Under the pieces are notes generated by a model. The model did not search any database and was not told the DNA's origin. It saw nothing but the letters and a program-made list of their open reading frames with translations. 47,864 nt of DNA. Source: Bacillus sp. 491mf (GTDB taxonomy: Bacteria > Bacillota > Bacilli > Bacillales > Bacillaceae_G). Within the stretch, counting starts at the first letter, position 1. The number at the start of each line of letters is the position of its first letter. This document shows positions 1 through 7,447 of this stretch, piece by piece. A program made the position numbers and the translations under genes. Where the stretch lies: NCBI RefSeq assembly GCF_900112415.1, contig NZ_FOLV01000029.1, positions 1 through 47,864 of the forward strand. Direction: 5' to 3'.

Positions 1-154
1 TCAGAATCGCAGGACGCCCACGCCCCTGACAGAGAGGCGCTTTTTGCCTCGTCCGAGGGGGCGAAACGGCCGGAGATTCTAGCCGCTAGAGCTGGACAAT
101 GCTTCCGCTGAATTTTGAGGTGGGAGTATTACTGCCCACGAATAGCGGGATAAA
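1..154 (+). repeat. bcr1-like mobile repeat, right part
   Basis: This is the right portion of a repeat whose left end lies outside the window. It matches 47554-47709 almost base for base, ends in the same GCGGGATAAA, and carries the same GC-rich internal section (about 20-65) that the copy at 11234-11465 lacks. The last ATAAA (150-154) is the presumed target duplication. It resembles the B. cereus-group element bcr1, known to insert at TTTAT; the name is from memory, the repeat itself is seen directly. Confidence 0.75.
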
Positions 155-786
155 AACTGTATTAGAAGTATCACCAAATGTTAACAAAATAAGATTGGGA
201 TGATAACGCTTCCATTTTCATGTTAAATAAATTTCCCTTCTGATCACACGCCTTTCTTAGAGTAATCGTATCAGTATGTCCAATTTTAGAAGTTTAGAAT
301 TTTTGCACCAGAACCAGATTTGATATTTTCTCTAGAGGTAATAGATTATCTCTCGACGCCCTCATTATAGCTTGTATATTTATGAGTTATGATATTTTTG
401 TATTTTTAGAAAGATTGAATAAACAGAATCTTGAATAGATAATAAATTACACTTGGCATGTAACAATTGTGTCCATTGTTTGAAGCTGTATTAGTTAGTA
501 GAAACGAAAAAATAATACAGAATTCCTTTGGTTAACACATTGATTATATTGGAAAATTATTATAAAGATACTTATACTTTCCTTTGTTGAAACATCTTAT
601 TTTAGATGTGAACACTGTTATAATAGATGATTCCTGTAGAAGGAAAGGACTAAATTAGGGAAATATAAAATTATTTTTGTGTATTTATTATTTATTTCGT
701 ATTTATATACATTTTTTAGAAAAAAACAAACTTTTTTTATAAATCTTGGACATACTGATATGATTACTTTACAAAAGGTATAACTG

Positions 787-849
787 AAAAATAATTGTAC
801 AAAAAGACCGTTTTAAAGATAAAATTGGTCTTTTTGTACAATTATTTTT
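787..849. terminator. Perfect long hairpin, bidirectional terminator-like
   Basis: Two perfectly complementary 23-base arms (787-809 and 827-849) flank a 17-base loop; the arms start and end in A/T runs, so either strand gives a stem followed by U residues. No intact gene lies directly on either side, so it may have served genes that have been lost. Confidence 0.65.
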
Positions 850-1010
850 GGTGTTGAAGTAAGGGGTATACCGCAACATTAGACGGTCAACTGGTGTAAT
901 TGCTAGTCCAAGTTGTGTTCCATTTTGGTATGTCTCGCTTAGGCCTACACCTGCAGAATTTCACTATCCAACCATCGCATAATAAACAGCCCAAATAATA
1001 CAGTCTTGAT
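850..1010 (-). pseudogene. Possible decayed coding remnant
   Basis: On the minus strand one frame reads as a plausible protein segment (GVGLSETYQNGTQLGLAI followed by TPVDRLMLRYTP, about 850-950). Two consecutive stops near 955-962 separate it from a further in-frame piece (IWAVYYAMVG). There is no start codon with a ribosome site. I do not recognise the family; this could also be chance. Confidence 0.22.
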
Positions 1011-1068
1011 ATAACTGACTTTATTAGAAATTTAGTTACGTTTATAATGAAACAAAGGGGTGATTTCA

Positions 1069-2181
1069 GTGACAATCGAAACGCTTTGGACAAGCCGTTT
1101 CCAGCAACATCTCAAAAAAATCACGATATACTTTGTACGTATTGCAAGTAGTCTCGTCTATGGCTTTCTTATTCTTCTTGGTGTTGGCGGCTATTATTAT
1201 GCAAAGTTTCTTCGTTCCTTTCCGTCTGAGTTTGTTGCATTAACCATTGTGACGATTTTACTTACGGTAATACTCACTCGTTCTCCTATTCGCACATTTT
1301 TACAAAAGCCAGATATGCTATATTTATTGCCGATAGAAGAAAAACTAGCCTATTACTTTAAGCGGTCTCTTTTATATAGTTATCTCATTCAACTCTTTCC
1401 ATTATTATGCGCGGTACTCATCATTACACCGCTTGCCGGGCAATCATTACATACAACACCTGCTTTTTTATGCGGTGCTTTTGTCATCCTTGCTTTTATA
1501 AAATGGTGGAACATGTACATACATTGGACATATCAAAATACAGAAATTGCTTCATACTGGTTGCTTATTCGGATATTCTGCAATGCTGCCATTACATATA
1601 CAATGTTTCAATTCACTTCGATGATAATTGTAGGAAGTATACTCCTTGTCGTAACACTCTTATTTTTATATACGATGAACAAACAAAAACGGCACATTCA
1701 CTGGGAATATTTAATAGAGCAAGAAGAAAAAATGGACATGCGCTTTTATCAATTTGTTCATTTCTTTACAGATGTACCGCAAATCAAACAGCAAGTAAAA
1801 CGAAGAAAGTGGCTCACCACTTTACTGGAACGAATACTATATAAAAAACGATCTCCTTTTTTATATTTGTATAGTTTATCGTTTGTACGTACTAACGATT
1901 ACTTCGGTATGTATATACGATTAACTTTAGTAGGAGGGTTTCTTTCTTACTATATTCCTAGCTGGATTGGAACAGGAATCACCGCGTTATGTTTCCTATA
2001 CATATCATTTGTACAACTTCGTGCTTTTTGGAATTATTGTTTGGGAAATAGTATTGTAGCATTGTATCCTGTTTCAGTTATGGAACGAAAGCAGGCTTTT
2101 ATGACGTTTGTATATATAGTGAGTTGTATACAATTTGTATTCTTTTTCTTGGTTATTTTATTAAAACTAGCAATTGTCTAA
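1069..2181 (+). CDS. EcsB-family ABC transporter permease (orphan)
   Basis: A polytopic membrane protein of about 370 residues. The N-terminus (ETLWTSRFQQHLKKI) followed by hydrophobic segments and the PxDMLYLLPIEEK motif resembles EcsB, the membrane subunit of the EcsAB exporter. In Firmicutes the EcsAB/PptAB family is linked to the M50 protease RasP/Eep and to peptide pheromone export. The chosen start is GTG 1069 behind AAAGGGGTG; the GTG at 1060 would sit inside the ribosome site. The usual partner ATPase EcsA is absent on this side, so it is either a second, orphan EcsB paralogue or it borrows an ATPase. It converges on the peptide cluster downstream. At 370 residues it is slightly shorter than the roughly 400 usual for EcsB. 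Confidence 0.75.
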   Translation: MTIETLWTSRFQQHLKKITIYFVRIASSLVYGFLILLGVGGYYYAKFLRSFPSEFVALTIVTILLTVILTRSPIRTFLQKPDMLYLLPIEEKLAYYFKRSLLYSYLIQLFPLLCAVLIITPLAGQSLHTTPAFLCGAFVILAFIKWWNMYIHWTYQNTEIASYWLLIRIFCNAAITYTMFQFTSMIIVGSILLVVTLLFLYTMNKQKRHIHWEYLIEQEEKMDMRFYQFVHFFTDVPQIKQQVKRRKWLTTLLERILYKKRSPFLYLYSLSFVRTNDYFGMYIRLTLVGGFLSYYIPSWIGTGITALCFLYISFVQLRAFWNYCLGNSIVALYPVSVMERKQAFMTFVYIVSCIQFVFFFLVILLKLAIV

Positions 2182-2261
2182 GATGATAGTGGAATTTGGC
2201 GGAAAGATCGCAGAGGAAATTATTTATTATTCCATTTTTAAAGAAGATTACTACTCTATTA

Positions 2262-2322
2262 CCTCAACTAATAATCAGTGGGAGATGAAGAACCCCCCCC
2301 ACTGATTAAAGTTTCACTTTAT
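2262..2322 (-). repeat. Truncated bcr1-like repeat fragment
   Basis: Reads as the left end of the bcr1-like element on the minus strand: ATAAAGTGAAACTTTAATCAGTGGGG, the opposing CCCACTGATTATTAGTTGA, then it stops. The rest of the element is missing. The TTTAT boundary is 2318-2322. The hairpin it retains sits just beyond the end of the bdbC-like gene and could serve as that operon's terminator. Confidence 0.75.
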
Positions 2323-2382
2323 AGATTTCTCTTTTTTATATGCAATTTATCATTTAAAAACTCCGCAAATTATCTCCTAAAG

Positions 2383-2784
2383 CTACAGAGAAAAAGAATA
2401 CTTCTTTTTTTCTATAAAGAAAGCACAAAGGAAAATAATAAGGAAAGCGAATAATGACATCATTGGTATAGTTAAGAAACCAAAATATTGTACGTCTATG
2501 TTGCTACAATTTGTTTCAATCCCACAAGCAGGATTTTTTATTTGCCAAGTTTGAAGAATAACTTGATATAAAGCAAAAGCTAATCCTATCCCCGAGAAAA
2601 CTTTTATATATATTGTAATGTCTTTATGCTTTTTCCATTTAGAAATACCAATTAATAATGGGATAGAATACATAAAAATTCTTTGATACCAACAGAGATC
2701 GCAAGGTGGAAGTTCTTTTATTTCACTAAAATACAAACTTCCAATTGTTGCTAAAGATGAAACAATAAATGCTAAGCGCAGCAT
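2383..2784 (-). CDS. DsbB/BdbC-type thiol oxidoreductase
   Basis: A 133-residue membrane protein with four hydrophobic segments. It has the two cysteine pairs of the DsbB/BdbC family: CDLC after the first segment (ELPPCDLCWYQR) and a second extracytoplasmic pair (CGIETNC). The family reoxidises a DsbA-type partner and passes electrons to quinone. The length is normal for BdbC/BdbB. AAAGGA lies nine bases before the ATG. It is the last gene of the peptide cluster, 28 bases after the DsbA-like gene. The pair parallels the dedicated BdbA/BdbB thiol enzymes encoded in the sublancin cluster of B. subtilis, which suggests this operon's peptide product carries a disulfide. Confidence 0.85.
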   Translation of the reverse strand: MLRLAFIVSSLATIGSLYFSEIKELPPCDLCWYQRIFMYSIPLLIGISKWKKHKDITIYIKVFSGIGLAFALYQVILQTWQIKNPACGIETNCSNIDVQYFGFLTIPMMSLFAFLIIFLCAFFIEKKKYSFSL

Positions 2785-2812
2785 TTATATCATTCCTTTC
2801 ACTAAACTTGAA

Positions 2813-3418
2813 TTAATTAGCTTCTGCTTTTGTTAATAACTTTTTAAATTCCTCTTTACTATAAACTCCTACAAATTTCTTCCCATTTATATAAAAGGAT
2901 GGAACTTCTTTTATTCCTCGTTCTTTCAAGTCTATGTTTATACGATTCATAGTTTCTTTTCGCTTATTTTGTGTCTCTGTATCAATATTTTCAAGACCCA
3001 AAATTTGTTTAACCTCTTCTTCGTTTTTTGCGTTACTCCATTGATCTTGTTTTTCAAAAGCGGTTTTTATCATATTAAAGTTCTCATTATTATTGGAGAA
3101 ATTTTTATAAACGTACTGATCATTTGCAAACCTTTGAACATCTACAGGTTTAAAAACATAAAAAATCTTTTTCTCATCTATATATTTTTGCAATACATCT
3201 TGAATATTTTGATGTAATTTTTTACAATCCGGACATTGGAAGCTTGAATATTCAATAAATTGCAATGGTGCAGATTTATCACCAACAGCAATTCCTTCAG
3301 ATAAATCTATTGGTTTAGAACTCGAACCACTGGTTTGTTTACAAGATGTGAAAATTAGTGGAATTATAATAAACAAAGCTACAATTAATAATTTAGAACA
3401 TATTCTCTTATAATCCAT
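2813..3418 (-). CDS. DsbA/BdbD-like thioredoxin-fold lipoprotein
   Basis: A 201-residue protein with an N-terminal hydrophobic signal ending in a lipobox (LIFTSC, Cys about 26), so probably anchored to the outer face of the membrane. The DsbA-type active site CPDC (about 63-66, in SSFQCPDCKKLH) and the cis-proline loop (EVPSFYING) are both present, with the helical insert typical of DsbA/BdbD between them. It would introduce or shuffle disulfides in exported proteins, with the adjacent BdbC-like protein as its reoxidant. It lies between the small membrane protein and bdbC-like genes on one transcript. Family assignment is secure; the dedicated substrate (the 69-residue peptide) is inference from context. 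Confidence 0.85.
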   Translation of the reverse strand: MDYKRICSKLLIVALFIIIPLIFTSCKQTSGSSSKPIDLSEGIAVGDKSAPLQFIEYSSFQCPDCKKLHQNIQDVLQKYIDEKKIFYVFKPVDVQRFANDQYVYKNFSNNNENFNMIKTAFEKQDQWSNAKNEEEVKQILGLENIDTETQNKRKETMNRINIDLKERGIKEVPSFYINGKKFVGVYSKEEFKKLLTKAEAN

Positions 3419-3435
3419 AGCTACTGTCCTATCCT

Positions 3436-3702
3436 TTACTTAGAATTTGTTATTTTTTGAACAACAAAAGTTATAATAAATGAAATTGCAAACACTATTC
3501 CCATTAAAATAAAGAAATTAGGTTTTAATGAGAAAGAAAAACCTGATTCATCCATGCTTACAGATACACTATTAAATATCAAACTACTTTTAGAAGTTCC
3601 TGAAAATATGTAATAGAAGACAATACCTATTGTTAAAAACGGAAATACAAAAAAGCTGGAAACAGAAGAGAAAATTAGTGAATTTTTAAAAGATGGAATC
3701 AT
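3436..3702 (-). CDS. Small two-TM membrane protein, possible immunity protein
   Basis: Encodes 88 residues: a hydrophobic segment at about 11-34, a polar extracytoplasmic stretch rich in Ser and Phe (about 35-60) and a second hydrophobic segment at about 62-82, ending in a short basic tail. AGGAGG lies six to seven bases before the ATG, and the gene starts only four bases after the M50 peptidase stop, so it is translated with the cluster. I recognise no family. Small membrane proteins in this position of bacteriocin operons often give self-immunity, which is a guess from context only. Confidence 0.6.
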   Translation of the reverse strand: MIPSFKNSLIFSSVSSFFVFPFLTIGIVFYYIFSGTSKSSLIFNSVSVSMDESGFSFSLKPNFFILMGIVFAISFIITFVVQKITNSK

Positions 3703-3706
3703 AAAA

Positions 3707-4576
3707 TTAACCTCCTAATTTATTAAGCATAAGTTGTTCCACAATAGATTTCCCATCTCCTACGAATGGAAGTAAGTAAAGTATGTGTAGTGCAAAGGTA
3801 ATAAAAATAATATTTAATGTGTAAGCTAATGAACCACTTACACCCAACAATTGCGTAAGTATGATCCCTAACACACCGAATATTCCAGGGATTAGTGGTC
3901 CTAATACAGTAATCCAAATCATTTTTTTTTGATAAGGCATAATCACTGGTCTTACCAATCTAAGGGACAACAAGTCACTTGCAATAAAACCTGGATATTT
4001 ACTAGTCATTTTTCTTTGCATGTAAGCATGCAAAGTTTCATGCAAAGAAAAACTTGTGATAATACCAATATATGATATTGAAAAATAATAAGCTAAAGAT
4101 AAAATAAAATCTGATTGTATAAAGCTGTATGCAACAATACATAGAATCATTACGATAGTCCAAAACAAGACAATTTTTCGAATTACAACCAACAGCATTT
4201 TTAAGAATATGGAAAAAAAATCAAAGTCCCCAATATTAAATCGTTCTTTATACCCTATTTTATACTGGGAAAAAAAATGAAGTAAGGCATCTTTGAATTT
4301 ATTTCCAGTTTCATATTTCCAGTTTAACATATAATTTTGATTTAAACTTCCAAATAAAGAAGCAACATCATGGAATAGTGTATTTTCATCTATATTAAAT
4401 TTAGTATTTAAATTATTAATAATTTTTTCCATATCCTGCTTTCCATCTATCTCTGTTAACATTACTTTAGCGGTACTATTCATAGGTAAAGATACATCAA
4501 GAGTTGCGTCATATACGCTACGATTTTTGATAGACACTCCTGAAGGAAAATAAGGTACTAGTTTCCGTTTATTCAT
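3707..4576 (-). CDS. M50 membrane metallopeptidase with N-terminal PqqD-like segment
   Basis: A 289-residue protein. Residues 1-90 look like a PqqD/RiPP-recognition type segment (LVPYFPSGVSIKNRSVYDA, then a helical half with EIDGKQDMEKIINNL), which in RiPP systems binds leader peptides. Hydrophobic segments follow, with the zinc motif HETLH at 179-183 and a late FVGDGKS (D274) that fits the third zinc ligand of site-2-protease-type M50 enzymes. The same fold accompanies ABC exporters in the B. subtilis yyd cluster (YydH). The probable role is intramembrane or leader cleavage of the 69-residue peptide. The start overlaps the permease gene by 8 bases behind GGAGG. Confidence 0.8.
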   Translation of the reverse strand: MNKRKLVPYFPSGVSIKNRSVYDATLDVSLPMNSTAKVMLTEIDGKQDMEKIINNLNTKFNIDENTLFHDVASLFGSLNQNYMLNWKYETGNKFKDALLHFFSQYKIGYKERFNIGDFDFFSIFLKMLLVVIRKIVLFWTIVMILCIVAYSFIQSDFILSLAYYFSISYIGIITSFSLHETLHAYMQRKMTSKYPGFIASDLLSLRLVRPVIMPYQKKMIWITVLGPLIPGIFGVLGIILTQLLGVSGSLAYTLNIIFITFALHILYLLPFVGDGKSIVEQLMLNKLGG

Positions 4577-6032
4577 TTTTCAACCTCCATCTATTAGTTA
4601 AAGCAATTATTATACCAAGTAATATTTCTGCTAGAATAATACTTCCAAATTTTAAAACCTCATTAGTTTGTCCTATAATTTGATTTCCAATGAATACAAT
4701 TGGAATCAGGGAACATAGGATAAAAATAAAAGCTAATATTCCTGCATAAGGGTTATTTTTATCTAAAGGTATAATAGTTCCTGCTAAATAGAAGGCTGCT
4801 ATTGAATTTATTACAATAAGAATAATTTGAAATGATTCTTTAAATGTGTCAGGAGTATATAACAATAATAAACAAAAGATGACTAATTGTATTAAAGATA
4901 AAATACATAGACCTATGAACTTTCCGGTAAGAACTTTAAGAGATGTAATGTTATATGTTTTATATGCTAAATACATTTTCTTATCATTTCCGAAAGAGTT
5001 TAAAGCAATAATCCCTGTTATTCCAGCCAAAGCAATAATAATAACTGAATTATCCTGGAAATTAAACTTAAGTTTGAATAGTATTACAAGTATTATTATT
5101 AAAATAGAGTTTAATAAGTTTTCTTCATTTCGACATTGGGACTTAACCTCTTTAACAATAAGTGCTCCTAATTTATTCCGTGGGATGGGAAGGAAACGAA
5201 ATAATTTAAGAGAACGTTTCTCAGATTTTATATTTATGAGAAACAAAGAGAAAAACGATAGTAGAATTACTCCTATATAACCAATGATGATAATTGGTAT
5301 ATTAACTTTCATATATGCAAGTTCCCCGATAACCCCAAGAAAAATAGGAGAAGCAAAATAAGTAACATTATAATCAAAAACTGTAAATGTATTAAGCATC
5401 CCTTTGATACTTAAACTTTCTAATCCGTATATTAAACAAACTAAAATTACTAATAATAATGTGAGAAGCTTACCAAAAGGTAATTTGCATATCTTTACAA
5501 GAAAAGTTGAAATGTTATAAATGAATTGCATTAAACATAATACAAAAAAGCTTTGCAACAATAAACCGAAAAGAAAGGCACAACTAAAAATGAATCCTGC
5601 CTTTTGTGTGAAGAATGCAGGTACCATAATGATACTGATCATACAAAATACTAGAGATAAAATTACACTAGAAAATGGAATGAAATATCCTAAATTCTTT
5701 TCGAATAAATTTACAGGAAACCAGCTTAACTGAATAGATAAGCGATCTTGATCAGATGCCATTGCTTTAAAAAAAATGAAAAAAACAAATGTTAAAATAG
5801 AAGCATTTAAATACATTGAAACTGTCAGTAACGTAATAGATCTTGTATCTCCATTTAGAAAACCTTGCAAACTTACACTAGTAATTTGATATCCTCCAAA
5901 GACTGCAATAGAAATTATTGATAATGTGAAAACACTAGCTATGAACACCTTCATCTTCGTATCAAGGAGTTTCCGTATTTCTTTTTTCCACATTTTTAGC
6001 ATTAAACTAGAAATTATTAATGATTTTTTCAA
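4569..6032 (-). CDS. ABC exporter permease of the peptide cluster
   Basis: About 487 residues with some twelve hydrophobic segments and no enzymatic motif; a short cytoplasmic N-terminus (KKEIRKLLDTKMKVF) precedes the first segment, as in ABC-2-type permeases. It is the membrane partner of the ATPase encoded immediately upstream, with which it overlaps by about 26 bases. I place the start at TTG 6032, seven bases after AGGAG; the GTG at 6041 would leave no room for that site. The sequence is very AT-rich. It likely exports the processed peptide or removes it from the membrane (immunity); the two cannot be told apart from sequence. Confidence 0.75.
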   Translation of the reverse strand: MKKSLIISSLMLKMWKKEIRKLLDTKMKVFIASVFTLSIISIAVFGGYQITSVSLQGFLNGDTRSITLLTVSMYLNASILTFVFFIFFKAMASDQDRLSIQLSWFPVNLFEKNLGYFIPFSSVILSLVFCMISIIMVPAFFTQKAGFIFSCAFLFGLLLQSFFVLCLMQFIYNISTFLVKICKLPFGKLLTLLLVILVCLIYGLESLSIKGMLNTFTVFDYNVTYFASPIFLGVIGELAYMKVNIPIIIIGYIGVILLSFFSLFLINIKSEKRSLKLFRFLPIPRNKLGALIVKEVKSQCRNEENLLNSILIIILVILFKLKFNFQDNSVIIIALAGITGIIALNSFGNDKKMYLAYKTYNITSLKVLTGKFIGLCILSLIQLVIFCLLLLYTPDTFKESFQIILIVINSIAAFYLAGTIIPLDKNNPYAGILAFIFILCSLIPIVFIGNQIIGQTNEVLKFGSIILAEILLGIIIALTNRWRLKNE

Positions 6033-6753
6033 AATGATCACTCCTACTACCTAGCATAGACACTTTCATAAATACTTCTTCTAAACTGCTAGAATTATGC
6101 TGGGTTTTAAGTTCTTCAACTTTGCCTTCTGCTATTTTTTCTCCTTTAGCAATGATAGCAATGCGATTACAAAGTTTTTCTGCTCCTAACAAATCATGAG
6201 TAGATAGAAGAATACTTCCCCCTTTATTTATATATCTTTCCATAAGCTTTTTAGTCATAATAATTGCTTCTACATCTAATCCACGAAAAGGTTCATCAAG
6301 TATAATAACTTTGCTTTTCAGCATAAAAGCTGCAATTAGTTGTATTTTTTTCTTCATACCATGAGAATACGTTTCTATTGGCTCATTTAAAGCTTCTTTC
6401 ATATCAAATATCTCTATTAAATCTTCTGTCTTCTCTGAATTTATTAGTTCATACATAGAGGTAACAAAATCTAGATATTCTTTTCCAGTAAGAGCTTCAG
6501 GTAGAATTAAATCATCAGGAACATAAGCAATATTTTGTTTAAATTCTTTAGATTGGCTAGAATATCCGTTTAATTCCACATTCCCTGATGTAGGAGAAAT
6601 AATACCAAGTAAACAATTAATTAAAGAAGTTTTTCCTGAACCATTGGGGCCTGCAATTCCCATAATTTCTTTATTATTAATAATCAAATTAAAATTTTGG
6701 ACACCCCATACAGAATTCTTGTATTGTTTTGATAGCTGATGAATTTTTAGCAT
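6007..6753 (-). CDS. ABC transporter ATP-binding protein of the peptide cluster
   Basis: A 248-residue ATPase of the CcmA/bacitracin-exporter type. Walker A is GPNGSGKTS (about 35-43), the Q-loop region follows, the signature is a divergent YSHGMKKK rather than LSGGQ, Walker B is VIILDEP, and the switch histidine is in STHDL. GGAGGTG precedes the ATG. It is separated from the peptide gene by about 97 bases containing a strong stem, and overlaps the permease gene downstream. The SHGMKKK signature is common in ABC-2 exporters of peptides and antibiotics. Confidence 0.88.
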   Translation of the reverse strand: MLKIHQLSKQYKNSVWGVQNFNLIINNKEIMGIAGPNGSGKTSLINCLLGIISPTSGNVELNGYSSQSKEFKQNIAYVPDDLILPEALTGKEYLDFVTSMYELINSEKTEDLIEIFDMKEALNEPIETYSHGMKKKIQLIAAFMLKSKVIILDEPFRGLDVEAIIMTKKLMERYINKGGSILLSTHDLLGAEKLCNRIAIIAKGEKIAEGKVEELKTQHNSSSLEEVFMKVSMLGSRSDHFEKIINNF

Positions 6754-6787
6754 TATTTCGCACCTCCAAAAATATATATATAAACTA

Positions 6788-6819
6788 ATTTAACCACCCT
6801 TTAAAAAGGATGGCTAAAT
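6788..6819 (-). terminator. Stem between peptide gene and exporter genes
   Basis: The two 14-base arms (ATTTAGCCATCCTT and AAGGGTGGTTAAAT in minus-strand reading) pair fully if two G-U wobbles are allowed, around a 4-base loop. There is no clean U-run after it. It lies between the peptide stop and the ATPase ribosome site, a position where partial termination or RNA processing raises precursor output over downstream enzymes. Confidence 0.55.
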
Positions 6820-6849
6820 TGTAAATGATCATTAATAAATTAAGCCTAA

Positions 6850-7059
6850 CTAACTACACTGAATTTTAACTTGAAGACCGTTAACCCACTGCACACCGCC
6901 AGTGAAAGATCCTTTGCCATTCGCCAGACACCATATAGCTGCTCCAAGAACTACCGTAGCTCCCAAAGCTAGTAATACAGCGACGAATACTAGCCACCAA
7001 GCCTGATCTTGAATAATGTTTAAAGTATTAAACTCTACTTGTGGTGCAACATATTGCAT
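6850..7059 (-). CDS. 69-residue hydrophobic two-cysteine peptide (putative bacteriocin/signal precursor)
   Basis: Short polar N-terminus (residues 1-20, MQYVAPQVEFNTLNIIQDQA) suitable as a leader, then Trp-Trp and a long Ala/Val/Leu-rich helix (about 21-46), then a Gly-rich tail (GKGSFTGGVQW) ending QCS. The only cysteines are C44 and C68, well placed for one disulfide. GGGGAGGG lies six bases before the ATG. It is the first gene before an ABC exporter, an M50 peptidase with a PqqD-like segment and a DsbA/DsbB pair, which argues it is the substrate of all of them. By eye its coding DNA is more GC-rich than the genes behind it. I do not recognise the peptide family; it recalls SDP of B. subtilis only in being hydrophobic and disulfide-capable. 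Confidence 0.75.
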   Translation of the reverse strand: MQYVAPQVEFNTLNIIQDQAWWLVFVAVLLALGATVVLGAAIWCLANGKGSFTGGVQWVNGLQVKIQCS

Positions 7060-7181
7060 TCATATCCCTCCCCTGAATATAGTTTAGAGTAGTTTTATGA
7101 ATCTATAAGACTCATAAAGCTATGAAAGAAAAGAAAGAAAAAAACAGTGTATGTAATTTCCCCTTCTTTCTTACAATTTCG

Positions 7182-7187
7182 ATTATA
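7182..7187 (-). promoter_or_regulatory. Candidate -10 of the peptide operon
   Basis: TATAAT on the minus strand, preceded 17 bases upstream by TACAAA, a poor -35 (three of six consensus bases). The predicted 5' leader is about 115 bases and purine/pyrimidine-biased. A weak -35 suggests an activator may be needed. Confidence 0.4.
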
Positions 7188-7392
7188 CATAAAGAAAAAG
7201 ATAGTTTGTATATCTTTTCCTTTTTATCAAATTTTTGTAATGGTTATAATTTACATACCCTATATAATAGTAACATTTTTTGATTATTCTGTATAATAAT
7301 TTCAGACACAGTATAATTTTGTAAAAATTACCAAAATATTTCTCAACAACTTAAAATAAATATTAAGTTAATACTGTTCTCTACAAAGAAAA

Positions 7393-7425
7393 GTTGCAAA
7401 TCTATATTGATCTGCAACCTTTTTT
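7393..7425 (+). terminator. Plus-strand terminator-like hairpin without an obvious gene
   Basis: GTTGCAAATC / GATCTGCAAC pair around a 6-base loop (one mismatch), followed by CCTTTTTT. No plus-strand gene precedes it for 5 kb, so it may end antisense transcription into the peptide operon promoter or be left over from a lost gene. Confidence 0.5.
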
Positions 7426-7447
7426 ACAAGGAGATTTTATATAATAA

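Larger units (their letters stand above)
155..1068. other. Gene-poor region upstream of ecsB-like gene
   Basis: I see no convincing gene in these 900 bases. They are very AT-rich, contain a perfect 23-bp-arm hairpin (787-849) and, at about 850-1010 on the minus strand, what may be a decayed coding remnant. A good -10 (TATAAT near 617) exists without a credible ORF behind it: the following open frame (about 640-775, a hydrophobic peptide) has no ATG/GTG/TTG near a ribosome site. Confidence 0.5.

Noticed and set aside
640-775. Open frame for a short hydrophobic peptide behind a TATAAT box
   Set aside because: No ATG, GTG or TTG at a workable distance from a ribosome site; the only candidates are TTA/ATT codons.
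887-1093. 68-residue minus-strand ORF
   Set aside because: Overlaps the ecsB-like start region, has no ribosome site, and a different frame of the same strand looks more protein-like.
2383-7059. Lanthipeptide or sactipeptide/epipeptide cluster
   Set aside because: No LanB/LanC/LanM, no radical SAM CxxxCxxC protein, and the peptide has only two cysteines with no Ser/Thr-rich core.
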